Under the pieces are notes generated by a model that ran no database searches, was not told the origin of the DNA, and saw only the letters and a program-made list of their open reading frames with translations. Source: Rhizobium chutanense (GTDB lineage Bacteria > Pseudomonadota > Alphaproteobacteria > Rhizobiales > Rhizobiaceae). Taken from it: a stretch of DNA of 64,000 bases. The stretch covers positions 248,001-312,000 of the forward strand of contig NZ_NWSV01000005.1 in the NCBI RefSeq assembly GCF_002531935.1. Reading direction: 5' to 3'. The position numbers and the translations under genes were made by a program. This document shows positions 16,111 through 25,388 of this stretch, piece after piece (the stretch's first letter is position 1; every line of letters starts with the position of its first letter).

Positions 16111-17742
16111 TCAGTGACCGGCGCTCTCCATGCGCCGCGTGGCAAGCACCCGTTCCAGCCAGCCGATTTCCATCTCGGGCACGGATTTCAACAGCAGATC
16201 GGTATAATCGTCGAAGGGCGGCGACAGCGCCACCGATTTCGGCCCGAACCGTACCAGTCTGCCGCGATGCATCACCGCCACGCTGTCGGCGATCGCCCGG
16301 ACGATCGCGATGTCGTGGGTGATGAAGATATAGGAGAGCTGCTCTTCCTCCTGCAGGCGTAGCAGCAGCTTGAGGATACCCTCGGCCACCAGTGGGTCGA
16401 GTGCCGAGGTCGGCTCGTCGCAGAGGATGAGTTCAGGCTTGGCGGCAAGGGCTCTGGCAATCGCCACACGCTGCTTCTGGCCGCCGGAGAGTTCGGCCGG
16501 ATAACGATCGATGAAGCCGTTGCCCATTTCGATCTGGTCGAGCAATTCCTTCACCCGGGCGGTCTTCTCCGCACCTCTCAGGCCGTAATAGAAGGTCAGC
16601 GGCCGGCCGATGATGTCGCGCACCGTCTGGCGCGGGTTCATCGCCGTATCGGCCATCTGGTAGATCAACTGGATGCGTCTGAGGTCGTCGTTCGGCCGGC
16701 TCTTGAGATCGGGCATCAGCGGTTTGCCGTCAAAGAGGATGCGGCCGCTGCTCGGCAGCAGGAGGCCGGTAATGGCGCGCGCCAAGCTCGATTTGCCCGA
16801 GCCGGATTCGCCGACAACCGCGAGCGTCTGTCCCTTCGGCACGTGCAGCGAAACGTCGTGCAGCACCTTGAAGCCGTTGGAATATTCGGCGCTGACGTTT
16901 TCTATCCTGAGAAGGGCCGCGGACTGATCGGCGGCCTCGTCGCGATAGGCCTGCCTGACATTGACGAGGGCACGCGTATAGTCTTGCCGCGGCGCCTCGA
17001 TGATCTGCTTGACGCTGCCATATTCGACCTGTTTCCCATGGCGCAGCACCATGATGTCGTCCGAGATCTGGGCGACGACAGCAAGGTCGTGGGTGATGTA
17101 GAGGGCGGCGGTGTGCGTTTCCTCGATCGCATGCTTGATCGCCGCCAGCACGTCGATCTGCGTAGTGACGTCGAGTGCGGTGGTCGGCTCGTCGAAGACG
17201 ATGAGTTCAGGGTTGGAGCAGAGCGCCATTGCCGTCATGGCCCGCTGCAACTGGCCGCCGGAGACCTGATGGGCAAAGCGCTCGCCGAAGCTTTCCGGAT
17301 TGGGCAGGCCGAGGACACGGAACAGATAAAGCGCCCGCTTGCGCGTCTCGTCCTTGCTCATCAACCCATGTTTGACCGACGCCTCGATCACTTGGTCGCC
17401 GAGCCTATGCGCCGGGTTGAAGGCGGCGGCCGCCGACTGCGCGACATAGCAGACCCGCGCCCCGCGGATTTTGCGGATGCCGTTCTTCCCAAGCGCCAGG
17501 ATATCGGCTCCGTCGAGCCGCACCTCGCCGCCGGTGATTTCGGCGCCGCCCCGGCCGTAGCCGAGTGCGGAAAGGCCGATCGTCGACTTGCCGGCGCCGG
17601 ATTCGCCGATCAGGCCGAGAACCTTGCCCTTCTGCAGGTCGAAGGAAACGCCGTCGACGATCGTCACCCGCTTGGGCGGCTCCCCCGGCGGATAGCTGGT
17701 CGCTTCGATCTTCAGATTGCGAACGGAAAGAAGCTCAGGCAT
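16111..17742 (-). CDS. Dipeptide/oligopeptide-type ABC transporter, fused double ATPase
   Basis: A 543-aa ATPase with DppD-like and DppF-like halves fused (GsiA/YejF style). Half 1: Walker A GESGAGKS (45-52), signature VSGGQLQRAM, Walker B LIVFDEPTTALD. Half 2: Walker A GESGSGKS, signature LSGGQKQRVAIARAL, Walker B LILCDEPTSALDP. Both sites look catalytically complete. GGGAGGG precedes the ATG, and the start overlaps the DppC-like gene by 8 bp. Powers the permease pair encoded upstream. The carnitine context suggests a quaternary-amine-containing substrate rather than ordinary peptides (inference). Confidence 0.93.
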   Translation of the reverse strand: MPELLSVRNLKIEATSYPPGEPPKRVTIVDGVSFDLQKGKVLGLIGESGAGKSTIGLSALGYGRGGAEITGGEVRLDGADILALGKNGIRKIRGARVCYVAQSAAAAFNPAHRLGDQVIEASVKHGLMSKDETRKRALYLFRVLGLPNPESFGERFAHQVSGGQLQRAMTAMALCSNPELIVFDEPTTALDVTTQIDVLAAIKHAIEETHTAALYITHDLAVVAQISDDIMVLRHGKQVEYGSVKQIIEAPRQDYTRALVNVRQAYRDEAADQSAALLRIENVSAEYSNGFKVLHDVSLHVPKGQTLAVVGESGSGKSSLARAITGLLLPSSGRILFDGKPLMPDLKSRPNDDLRRIQLIYQMADTAMNPRQTVRDIIGRPLTFYYGLRGAEKTARVKELLDQIEMGNGFIDRYPAELSGGQKQRVAIARALAAKPELILCDEPTSALDPLVAEGILKLLLRLQEEEQLSYIFITHDIAIVRAIADSVAVMHRGRLVRFGPKSVALSPPFDDYTDLLLKSVPEMEIGWLERVLATRRMESAGH

Positions 17743-18562
17743 CGCCGCGCCCTCCCTTAAGGCTGGATGTGCGTTTCAGGAGCCAGTCGACGACGAGGTT
17801 GACGCAGACGGCAAGCACGGCAATCGCCGTGCCCGGCACCAGCGCGGCCGAGATGCCGAAGATGATGCCGTCCTTGTTGTCCTTGACCATGCCGCCCCAA
17901 TCGGCTGCCGGCGGCTGAATGCCGAGGCCGAGGAAGGACAGTGTCGAGAGGAACAGGATCGAGAAGGCGAAGCGCAGCCCGAACTCGGCCAGCAGCGGCG
18001 ACAGCGTGTTCGGCAGGATTTCGCGGAAGATAATCCAGAGCTTGCCTTCGCCGCGCAGCTTGGCCGCCTCGACGAATTCCATCACCGCGACATCGAGCGC
18101 CACAGCGCGGCCGAGACGGTAGACGCGGGTGGAGTCCAGGATCGCCATGACCAGGATCAGAACGATCATGTTTTGCGGCAGCACCGCCAGCACCACCAGC
18201 GCGAAGATCAGCGTCGGGATCGACATCATCAAATCGTTGAAGCGCGACAAGACCGTGTCGATCAGCCCGCGTGACACTGCTGCGGTGAAACTCAAAATGA
18301 CCCCGAGCGAGAAGGAGATGATGGTGGCGGCGGAGGCGACGAGCAGCGTCGTGCGCGCGCCGTAGATCAGGCGCGAGAGGATGTCGCGGCCGAGATTGTC
18401 GAGGCCGAAGACGTAATTGGCGTCGGCAGGCGCCCAGACGTCGCCGACGACCTGCGTCTCGCCATAGGGCGCGATCCAGGGCGCGAAGATCGCGAAGATG
18501 AAGGCAACGGCGATGCCTGCTATGCCGATCCAGGCGGTGATGGGGATGTCTCTTGCTCTCAT
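17735..18562 (-). CDS. ABC transporter permease, DppC type
   Basis: Inner-membrane permease (275 aa) with the N-terminal membrane segment, a cytoplasm-facing loop and the EAA motif region EAAKLRGEGKLWIIFREILPN coupling to the ATPase. About six hydrophobic segments are visible. The ATG overlaps the DppB-like stop (ATGA). It functions as a heterodimer with the DppB-like permease. Confidence 0.92.
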   Translation of the reverse strand: MRARDIPITAWIGIAGIAVAFIFAIFAPWIAPYGETQVVGDVWAPADANYVFGLDNLGRDILSRLIYGARTTLLVASAATIISFSLGVILSFTAAVSRGLIDTVLSRFNDLMMSIPTLIFALVVLAVLPQNMIVLILVMAILDSTRVYRLGRAVALDVAVMEFVEAAKLRGEGKLWIIFREILPNTLSPLLAEFGLRFAFSILFLSTLSFLGLGIQPPAADWGGMVKDNKDGIIFGISAALVPGTAIAVLAVCVNLVVDWLLKRTSSLKGGRGDA

Positions 18563-19566
18563 CGCGGATGCCTCAGCCGGGGATTGGCGACGATCGCCAG
18601 AATATCCGCCGTCATGTTGAGGAAGATGTAGACGGCCGCGAAGATCAGGCCGCAGGCCTGCACGACGGGCATGTCGCGCACGGTGACCGCATCGACCATA
18701 TATTGCCCCATGCCGGGATAGACGAAGACCACCTCGACAACGACGACGCCGACCACGAGATAGGCGAGGTTCAATGCAACGACATTGATGATCGGCGCCA
18801 GCGCATTGGGAGCGGCGTGCTTGACGATCGAGCGGAAGCCGCTGAGACCCTTCAGCTCGGCGGTCTCCATATAGGCCGACGACATGACGGAGAGGATTGC
18901 TGCCCGCGTCATGCGCATCATGTGGGCGAGCACGACGAGCACCAGGGTCGCCGTCGGCAGCGCAATCGCCTTCAGCCGCTCGACGAAACCCATGCTGTCA
19001 TAGACGGTCGCCGGAAAGGTCGCCATGCCGAACTTCACCGCGAAGAACAGGATCAAGAGGTAGCCGATGAAGAATTCCGGCAGCGAGATCGCCGCCAGCG
19101 AAATCACGTTGATGATCTTATCCGGCATGCGGTTGCGGAAATGCACCGAGAACATGCCGAGCCCGACGGCGAGCGGCACCGAGATCAGCGCTGCGAAACC
19201 CGCCAGAAAGAGCGAATTTCCCAAGCGCTTGCCGATCTGTTCGCTCACCGAATTCTTGCTGGCCCACGAGGTGCCGAAATCGCCCTGGACGGCATTGCCG
19301 AGCCATTCGACATAACGCGTCGTCACCGGGCGATTGAGCCCGAGATCCTCACGGATATTGGCGACGGCCTGCGGCGTCGCCGACTGGCCGAGATAGGTGG
19401 TGGCGAAATCGCCGGGCAAAGCTTCCAGGCCGCCGAAGATCAGGATGGACACGGCAAAAAGCAGGACGATGCTGAGCACGAAGCGCTCGAGGATGAGGGC
19501 AAGCAGCGGAAAACGCTGCCGGAACCGGAGGCCGGGCAGGATATTGCTGGGGACAGGATTGGTCAT
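18559..19566 (-). CDS. ABC transporter permease, DppB type
   Basis: Inner-membrane permease of 335 aa. The N-terminus has the long membrane segment FVLSIVLLFAVSILIFGG and DppB landmarks such as PGDF and LGLNRPVTTRYVEWL. The EAA-like loop TAELKGLSGFRSIVKHAAPN precedes the last membrane segments. It starts 97 bp after the binding-protein gene; a stable hairpin (19642-19657) lies between them and may lower expression relative to the binding protein. Confidence 0.92.
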   Translation of the reverse strand: MTNPVPSNILPGLRFRQRFPLLALILERFVLSIVLLFAVSILIFGGLEALPGDFATTYLGQSATPQAVANIREDLGLNRPVTTRYVEWLGNAVQGDFGTSWASKNSVSEQIGKRLGNSLFLAGFAALISVPLAVGLGMFSVHFRNRMPDKIINVISLAAISLPEFFIGYLLILFFAVKFGMATFPATVYDSMGFVERLKAIALPTATLVLVVLAHMMRMTRAAILSVMSSAYMETAELKGLSGFRSIVKHAAPNALAPIINVVALNLAYLVVGVVVVEVVFVYPGMGQYMVDAVTVRDMPVVQACGLIFAAVYIFLNMTADILAIVANPRLRHPR

Positions 19567-19641
19567 GGCGAAGACCTAGCGCTGAAACGTCGGGAGGACC
19601 GCAGGCTTTCATCCCACGGTCCCGGCTTCATTGGAGATCGG

Positions 19642-19657
19642 AGGGGCAGGCGCCCCT
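19642..19657 (-). terminator. Intergenic hairpin after the Dpp-type binding protein gene
   Basis: 6-bp perfect arms AGGGGC/GCCCCT with a 4-nt loop, 6 bp past the stop of the binding-protein gene. No U tract follows, so partial attenuation or 3'-end stabilisation of the upstream message is more likely than full termination. Confidence 0.5.
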
Positions 19658-19663
19658 TTGCCA

Positions 19664-21253
19664 TCAGGCGTCCAGCCAGACGCGGGTCGCGACGTAGCCG
19701 TTCGACATGTCGTTGCCTATGTCGTGGACATAACCCTTCACCTGCTTGGTGGAGGCGTTCACGAAGTCGTTGAACATCGGCAGGATCACGCCGCCCTCGT
19801 CGCGCACCATCATCGCCATGGTCCGGTAGAGTTCCTTGCGCTTGGCTTCGTCGAGTTCGGAGCGGGCCTGCAGCAAGAGCTTGTCGAAGTCGGGACGCTT
19901 GAACTTGGTGTCGTTCCAGTCCGCCGTCGAGAGGTAAGCGGTGGAATACATCTGGTCCTGGGTCGGCCGCCCGCCCCAATAGGAGGTCGAGAAGGGCTGG
20001 ACGTTCCAGACATTGGTCCAGTAGCCGTCGCCCGGTTCGCGCTTGACCTCGATCTCGATGCCGGCCTTCTTGCAGCTTTCCTGATAGAGGACGGCCGCAT
20101 CGACGGCGCCGGGGAAGGCGACTTCCGATGTGCGCAGAAGGACGGAGCCGCTATGGCCTGATTTCTTGTAGTGAAACGCGGCCTTGTCGGGATCATAGGT
20201 GCGCTGCTCGATGCCTTCCGGGAAGAGCGCATAGGTGGCGTTGATCGGGAAGTCGTTGCCGACCTTGCCGTAGCCGCCGAGGATCTTCTGCACCATGGTC
20301 TCACGGTCCATGGCGTATTTGAGCGCCAGGCGCAGATCGTTGTTGTCGAACGGCGCCTTGTCGCAATGCATGATGAAGACGTAGTGGCCGCGGCCGGCGG
20401 TCGAGAGGATCTCGACATTGGGCGCGCGTTTCAGCAGGTTGACGGTCTTCGGATCGACGCGGTTGATATAATGCACCTGACCGGACGACAGCGCCGCGAT
20501 GCGGGCGGTGGCGTCGTTCATGCCGATGATCTCGATCGAATCGACGTAACCGCGGTCGCTGCGCCAGTCGTCCTTGTTCTTCTCGAAAGTGGCGCGGACC
20601 CCGGCCTCGAAGCTCGTGAGCTTGTAGGGACCGGTGCCGATCGAGGCGAGCGGATCGTCGACGCCGCCGTTCGGCTGGATGACCAGATGATAGTCGGAGA
20701 GCAGCAGCGGCATGTCGGCATTGCCTTCGCTGAGCGTCAGGACGAGATTGCCGCCATCGGCCTTGATCTCCTTGATCGAGCCGAGGACACCGAGCGCGCC
20801 GGATTCCGATTTTTTGTCGGTATGACGCTTCAGCGTCGCAACGACGTCGTCGATCGTCAGTTCCTTGCCATCGTGGAACTTGACGCCCTTGCGGATCTTG
20901 AAAGTCCAGGTCACCGCGTCCTTCGAGGGCTCCCAGGATTCGGCAAGCGCCGGCACGGCAGCACCCGTCAGCGGGTCGGATTCGACCAGCATGTCGCCCC
21001 AGCAGCGGCCGACGCAGAACATGAATTGCGACAGGAATTTCGCCGGGTCCTTGGAATCGGTGGCAGCGCCGCCTTCGAGGCCGAGCTTCAGGTGGCCCCC
21101 GCGTTTCGGTTCGGCCGCTTCAGCACTTTCGGTGAAGAGCTTGTCGGCGACGGCGAGTGTGATGCCGGCCGCCATGGCGCGTCCCATGAATTCGCGGCGG
21201 CTGAGCCCGCCCGCGGTGACGCGGCTTGCGAGATATTTCGTATAGTCGTTCAT
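19664..21253 (-). CDS. ABC transporter substrate-binding protein, DppA family (SBP_bac_5)
   Basis: Periplasmic binding protein of 529 aa. The N-terminus has a twin-arginine signal (SRREFMGRAMAAGITLAVAD, about 18-37), so export folded through Tat is likely. The mature part starts at about AEPKRGGHLKLGLEGG and has the family segment AESWEPSKDAVTWTFKIRKGVKFHDG. It is followed by the permease and ATPase genes. Ligand specificity of this family is broad (peptides, nickel, opines, betaines such as proline betaine), so carnitine-like or conjugated ligands fit the neighbours. Confidence 0.92.
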   Translation of the reverse strand: MNDYTKYLASRVTAGGLSRREFMGRAMAAGITLAVADKLFTESAEAAEPKRGGHLKLGLEGGAATDSKDPAKFLSQFMFCVGRCWGDMLVESDPLTGAAVPALAESWEPSKDAVTWTFKIRKGVKFHDGKELTIDDVVATLKRHTDKKSESGALGVLGSIKEIKADGGNLVLTLSEGNADMPLLLSDYHLVIQPNGGVDDPLASIGTGPYKLTSFEAGVRATFEKNKDDWRSDRGYVDSIEIIGMNDATARIAALSSGQVHYINRVDPKTVNLLKRAPNVEILSTAGRGHYVFIMHCDKAPFDNNDLRLALKYAMDRETMVQKILGGYGKVGNDFPINATYALFPEGIEQRTYDPDKAAFHYKKSGHSGSVLLRTSEVAFPGAVDAAVLYQESCKKAGIEIEVKREPGDGYWTNVWNVQPFSTSYWGGRPTQDQMYSTAYLSTADWNDTKFKRPDFDKLLLQARSELDEAKRKELYRTMAMMVRDEGGVILPMFNDFVNASTKQVKGYVHDIGNDMSNGYVATRVWLDA

Positions 21254-21328
21254 TCCCCAGTTCCTTCTTTGGTGCGTTGACAGAACTTCCGGGCAGGATC
21301 GCAGGCGGTTTCCTCTCCGCCTCCGGTG

Positions 21329-21343
21329 CCCGCATCATGCGGG
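21329..21343. repeat. Inverted repeat between hydratase and binding-protein genes
   Basis: CCCGCAT-C-ATGCGGG, 7-bp arms around one base, in the 116-bp gap that follows the CaiD-like gene. It could form a hairpin or be a protein site. A second hairpin-capable GGCGG/CCGCC pair lies next to it at about 21304-21321. Confidence 0.4.
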
Positions 21344-21369
21344 AAAATGCTGCGGTTGCTGCCGCCTCC

Positions 21370-22152
21370 CTATTCTCCTTTCCAAATGGGGCTTCGCTTC
21401 TCCGCGAAAGCCCGCGCGCCTTCCAATTGGTCTTCGCTCGAATAGAGCCTGTCGACGGTCGCAAACTGCCGTTTGGTGATCTTGTTCATGGCAGTCTGGA
21501 ACGTCGAACCCTCCGCTTCGCGCACGATTTCCTTGATCGCCGCATAGACGAGCGGCGGCCCGCTCTCCAGCTGCCGGGCAAGCTCCCAGGCTCTCTCCAT
21601 CAGCCGCTCGGCCGGCAGGATCTCGTTGATGAAACCCCAGCGATGCGCCTCGTGAACGTCGAGCCAGCGGCCCGTCAGGAGCATGTCCATGGCGATGTGG
21701 TAGGGGATGCGCTTCGGCAGCTTGATCGAAGCGGCATCGGCGACCGTGCCCGAGCGGATTTCCGGCAGGGCGAAACTCGCATGCTCGGCGGCGATGATCA
21801 GATCGGCCGAAAGCGCGATCTCCAGCCCGCCGCCGCAACAGATGCCGTTGACAGCACAAATCACGGGTTTGTTAAGGTCGCGCAATTCCTGTAGCCCGCC
21901 GAAGCCGCCGACACCATAATCGCCGTCGACCGCATCGCCTGATGCCGCCGCCTTGAGGTCCCAGCCGGCGCAGAAAAACTTTTCGCCCGCGCCCGACACG
22001 ATGGCGACGCGCAAGGCCGGGTCGTCGCGAAAATCCCGGAAGATCAATCCCATGTCACGGCTGGTCGCAAGGTCGATGGCATTCGCCTTCGGCCGGTCGA
22101 TGACGACTTCCAGCACGCCGCCGTCCTGTCGTGTGCGAATGGGATCGCTCAA
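21370..22152 (-). CDS. Enoyl-CoA hydratase/isomerase, carnitinyl-CoA dehydratase (CaiD)-like
   Basis: A 260-aa crotonase. The oxyanion-hole segments are GAGEKFFCAGWDLKAA and VNGICCGGGLEIALSADLI; FALPEIRSGTVADAAS is close to the CaiD pattern. CaiD interconverts crotonobetainyl-CoA and carnitinyl-CoA. A TTG start is inferred at 22152, 9 bp after GGAGGAGG; no better ATG exists. It lies 6 bp after the acyl-CoA ligase gene. With the acyl-CoA dehydrogenase and ligase it would convert gamma-butyrobetaine or crotonobetaine to carnitinyl-CoA (inference from the set). Confidence 0.85.
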   Translation of the reverse strand: MSDPIRTRQDGGVLEVVIDRPKANAIDLATSRDMGLIFRDFRDDPALRVAIVSGAGEKFFCAGWDLKAAASGDAVDGDYGVGGFGGLQELRDLNKPVICAVNGICCGGGLEIALSADLIIAAEHASFALPEIRSGTVADAASIKLPKRIPYHIAMDMLLTGRWLDVHEAHRWGFINEILPAERLMERAWELARQLESGPPLVYAAIKEIVREAEGSTFQTAMNKITKRQFATVDRLYSSEDQLEGARAFAEKRSPIWKGE

Positions 22153-22158
22153 CCTCTG

Positions 22159-24213
22159 CTACCTCCTCCGCCGTATGAAAGCATCGACTGCGGCAACCCC
22201 GCGCCCTTCGGGAAGAACCATCAATGGATTAATGTCCAGTTCCTCCAGGCATGACGCGTTCATTACGACATAATTTGCCGCTGCTGCGATGGCGGCAACC
22301 GCAGCGTCGAGATCGCCTTTCGCCCGCCCGCGATAGCCATAGATCAATTTTGCCAGCTTGAGGCGAGAAATCGCCGCATGAATTTCGGTTTTCGTCGCCG
22401 GAAGCGGCAGGATGACGGAATCTTCGAGCAATTCGACGAAGATTCCGCCCGCTCCCAAGGTGAGCGACAATCCGAAGACAGGGTCGCGGACGGCGCCGAT
22501 GATGAGTTCGCCGACCGGCGGATCGATCATCTTTTCGACGAGATAGCCGCCGTTCGGCGGCATTGCCGCCGCCGCGTTCAACACCGCCTCACTATCCCTC
22601 AGGTTGAGCACGACGGCGCCGGCCTCGGTCTTGTGCGCAATACCGAGGCCCTTCAGCACGACAGGAAAACCGAGCCGCTCGGCCTGCTCTGCGGCTTCGC
22701 GGGGAGAAAAAGCCTGCAGCCCCCAGGGAACAGGGAGGCCGCAGGCAGCAAGTTCCGTTTTCGCATCGGCTTCTGTCAGCGTCTCGATTTCGCCGTCGAT
22801 GGACGGCACGTCGAGCAGCGGCAGGGGAGGCGGGCGATCCCAGACCTTGCCAATACCGGCGGCGACTTCCGCCGCAATGATGGCTTCGTCGATGCCTGAA
22901 AAGGCGACGATGCCATTCGCCATCAGCCGATCGGCGACCGGTTCGGGCATATTCTCGGGAAGGGTCGCCAGAAGGCCGGCCAGCGCGCCGGTGGCAGTGG
23001 CCGCGGCGATCACCGCGTCCGCCGTCATCACCCATTCGGCCGCATCGCAGCGGTCCCCGCGCGGAAAATCGAGGACGACGAGATTGAGCGCACAGCCGCC
23101 TTCGAACATGGCGCTGAAGGCTTCGGTCTGGCGTTCGAAATCGCCCCAGACGAAAGTGTGGTAGTCGAGCGGATTGGAGAGCGCCACCATCTCGCCGAGG
23201 ACCCGCCGCAGACGCGGCAATTGTTGCGGCTCCAGCGCCGGGAATTCGACATTGCGGCCGACGGCGGCATCGGCCATCAGCGAAGCTTCGCCGCCGGAGC
23301 AGCTCATCGACGAAATCGAATGGCTTGGCAGAGGGCCGGCGACATGCAGCAGCTTCAGGGTTTCCAGCAAGGCCGGCAGGCTTTGGACACGGCCGATGCC
23401 GAGGCGGGCAAGCACGGCATCGGCCACCGCATCGCTGCCGGCGAGCGAGGCGGTGTGCGACACCGTCGCATGTCTTGCCTGTTCGGACCTGCCGACCTTC
23501 AGCACGACGACCGGCTTCTTCAACCGGCGGGCAATGGCGGCAAGGCGTTCGAGGCCGGAGAGATCGCCGAACCCTTCGACATGAAGGCCGACCGCCGTGA
23601 TGCGCGGATCGTCGATCAATGCGCAGGCGACATCGGCAAGCGACGTCTGCGCCTGGTTGCCTGCCGTCACCACATAGGCGATCGGCAACCCGCGTGCCTG
23701 CATGGTCAGGTTGATGGCGATATTGGAAGACTGTGTGAGGATCGCGACACCATATTCGATGCGTTTCATCCCGTGCTGGTCGGGCCAGAGCAGTGCGCCA
23801 TCGAGACCATTGATCAGCCCGTAACAGTTGGGGCCGAGGATCGGCATGTCGCCGGCCGCCGCCAGCAGCGCCTGCTGCAGATCTGCGCCGTCGCCGAGTT
23901 CCGCCGTCGCCTCGCTGAAGCCCGAGGCATAACAGACCGCTCCGCCGGCGCCGGCCGCAGAAAGGCTGCGCACGATGTCGACGGTGAGCGTCCTGTTGAC
24001 GCCGACGAAGGCGGCGTCCGGAGCCGATGGCAGATCGGATACGGAGCGATAACACCGCCGCCCGAGCACCTCGTCGAGTTTGGGATGGACCGGCCAGATC
24101 TCGCCTGAAAAGCCCATGCGGTCGCATTGCTCGATCACCCTGCGCGCCTCACGGCCGCCGAAGACGGCGATCGTTTGCGGTCTGAGCAGGCGATCGAGCG
24201 GTCTTGAGGTCAT
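22159..24213 (-). CDS. NDP-forming acyl-CoA synthetase family protein (CoA-binding + ATP-grasp fusion)
   Basis: A 684-aa protein with the alpha and beta parts of ADP-forming acetyl-CoA synthetase fused. The N-terminal CoA-binding Rossmann domain starts LLRPQTIAVFGG; succinyl-CoA-ligase-like domains follow (phospho-His candidate in SMSCSGGEASLMAD region is replaced by Gly/Ser). The C-terminal ATP-grasp domain starts at about 480 (LPVPWGLQAFSPREAAEQAERLGFPVVLK in outline). The ATG at 24213 has GGGAGCG 7 bp upstream. In the cai-like set it takes the place of the AMP-forming ligase CaiC or CoA transferase CaiB, so it would activate a betaine carboxylate to its CoA ester (inference). Confidence 0.85.
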   Translation of the reverse strand: MTSRPLDRLLRPQTIAVFGGREARRVIEQCDRMGFSGEIWPVHPKLDEVLGRRCYRSVSDLPSAPDAAFVGVNRTLTVDIVRSLSAAGAGGAVCYASGFSEATAELGDGADLQQALLAAAGDMPILGPNCYGLINGLDGALLWPDQHGMKRIEYGVAILTQSSNIAINLTMQARGLPIAYVVTAGNQAQTSLADVACALIDDPRITAVGLHVEGFGDLSGLERLAAIARRLKKPVVVLKVGRSEQARHATVSHTASLAGSDAVADAVLARLGIGRVQSLPALLETLKLLHVAGPLPSHSISSMSCSGGEASLMADAAVGRNVEFPALEPQQLPRLRRVLGEMVALSNPLDYHTFVWGDFERQTEAFSAMFEGGCALNLVVLDFPRGDRCDAAEWVMTADAVIAAATATGALAGLLATLPENMPEPVADRLMANGIVAFSGIDEAIIAAEVAAGIGKVWDRPPPLPLLDVPSIDGEIETLTEADAKTELAACGLPVPWGLQAFSPREAAEQAERLGFPVVLKGLGIAHKTEAGAVVLNLRDSEAVLNAAAAMPPNGGYLVEKMIDPPVGELIIGAVRDPVFGLSLTLGAGGIFVELLEDSVILPLPATKTEIHAAISRLKLAKLIYGYRGRAKGDLDAAVAAIAAAANYVVMNASCLEELDINPLMVLPEGRGVAAVDAFIRRRR

Positions 24214-24217
24214 CGGC

Positions 24218-25378
24218 TCACGCTCCCAGCGGCCGAAGCAGATCGCGGCTGATGATGTGCCGCTGGATTTCGGAGGTGCCGTCCCAGATGCGCTCGACGC
24301 GGGCGTCGCGCCAGAAGCGGGCAAGCGGCAGGTCATCCATCAGGCCCATGCCGCCATAGATCTGGATCGCCTCGTCGGTGATCCTCGCGAGCATTTCGGA
24401 GGCATAGAGCTTGGCCGAAGCAATCTGCCGATCCGCGGGGCGGCCGGCGTCGAGCTGCCAGGCGGCGGCAAGCGTCAGCCAGTCGGCCGCGTCGATCTCG
24501 GTAATCATGTCGGCGAGCTTGAAGGAAACGCCCTGATTGGCGCCGATCGGCTTGCCGAATTGCTTGCGCTCGGCGGCATAGGGGAGCGCCAGATCGAAGA
24601 CACGCCGCGCCCGGCCGACGCAGGTGGCGGCGACCGTCAGCCGCGTGCCGTAAAGCCATTGATTGGCGATATCGAAGCCGCGATGCACCTCGCCCAGTAC
24701 CTGGGCTTCGGGAATACGGCAATCCTCGAAGCTCAGCGTGCAATTGTGATAGCCGCGATGCGAAACAGACTCGTAGCCCTTGAGGATTTCGAAGCCCGGC
24801 GTGCCTCGATCCACGAGGAAAGCGGTGATCTTCTTCTTGATGCCTTTCGGCGTCTCCTCCTCACCGGTCGCGGCAAAGACGATGACAAAATCGGCGACGT
24901 CGGCATGCGAGATGAAATGTTTCGTGCCGTTCAGGACGAAATCACCGCCGTCGCGGCGGGCGGTGCATTTCATGCCGCGCATGTCGGAACCGGCATCGGG
25001 CTCGGTAATCGCGAGCGCGTCGATCTTCTCACCGCGCACGGCCGGCAGAAGATAACGCTCGCGCTGCTCGCCCTCACAGGCCATCAGAATGCCGGAGGGC
25101 CGGCCAAAGAACACCGTCAGGCCCAGCGAGCCGCGCCCGAGCTCCCGTTCGACCAGCGTGAAAGTAAGGTGGTCGAGACCGGCGCCACCGACCTCCTCGG
25201 GGAAATTGCAGGCGTAGAAGCCGAGATCGATGCATTTGCGCTGGATCTCGCGTCCAAGCTCGGGCGGAACGAAACCAGTGCGCTCAACCTCGTTCTCATG
25301 CGGATAGATTTCGGTTTCGACGAAGCCGCGAACCGTCTCGACGATCATTTCCTGTTCCTGGCTGAGACCGAAATCCAT
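24218..25378 (-). CDS. Acyl-CoA dehydrogenase (CaiA-like)
   Basis: FAD-dependent acyl-CoA dehydrogenase of 386 aa. It has the N-terminal helical domain (MDFGLSQEQEMIVETVRGF), substrate/FAD segments AITEPDAGSD and KHFISHADVADF, and the C-terminal QIYGGMGLMDDLPLARFWRDAR with IWDGTSEIQRHII. Size and features are compatible with CaiA/crotonobetainyl-CoA reductase or a gamma-butyrobetainyl-CoA dehydrogenase. Start ATG at 25378; upstream in-frame sequence lies within the carnitine dehydrogenase gene. It sits 10 bp after that gene and 4 bp before the ligase gene, so it is clearly cotranscribed. Confidence 0.88.
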   Translation of the reverse strand: MDFGLSQEQEMIVETVRGFVETEIYPHENEVERTGFVPPELGREIQRKCIDLGFYACNFPEEVGGAGLDHLTFTLVERELGRGSLGLTVFFGRPSGILMACEGEQRERYLLPAVRGEKIDALAITEPDAGSDMRGMKCTARRDGGDFVLNGTKHFISHADVADFVIVFAATGEEETPKGIKKKITAFLVDRGTPGFEILKGYESVSHRGYHNCTLSFEDCRIPEAQVLGEVHRGFDIANQWLYGTRLTVAATCVGRARRVFDLALPYAAERKQFGKPIGANQGVSFKLADMITEIDAADWLTLAAAWQLDAGRPADRQIASAKLYASEMLARITDEAIQIYGGMGLMDDLPLARFWRDARVERIWDGTSEIQRHIISRDLLRPLGA

Positions 25379-25388
25379 GCCGCTCCTC

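Noticed and set aside
18553..19773. Plus-strand open frame opposite the DppB-like gene, rich in His/Asp/Arg
   Set aside because: Antisense shadow of a well-supported permease gene; no start signal or recognisable domain.
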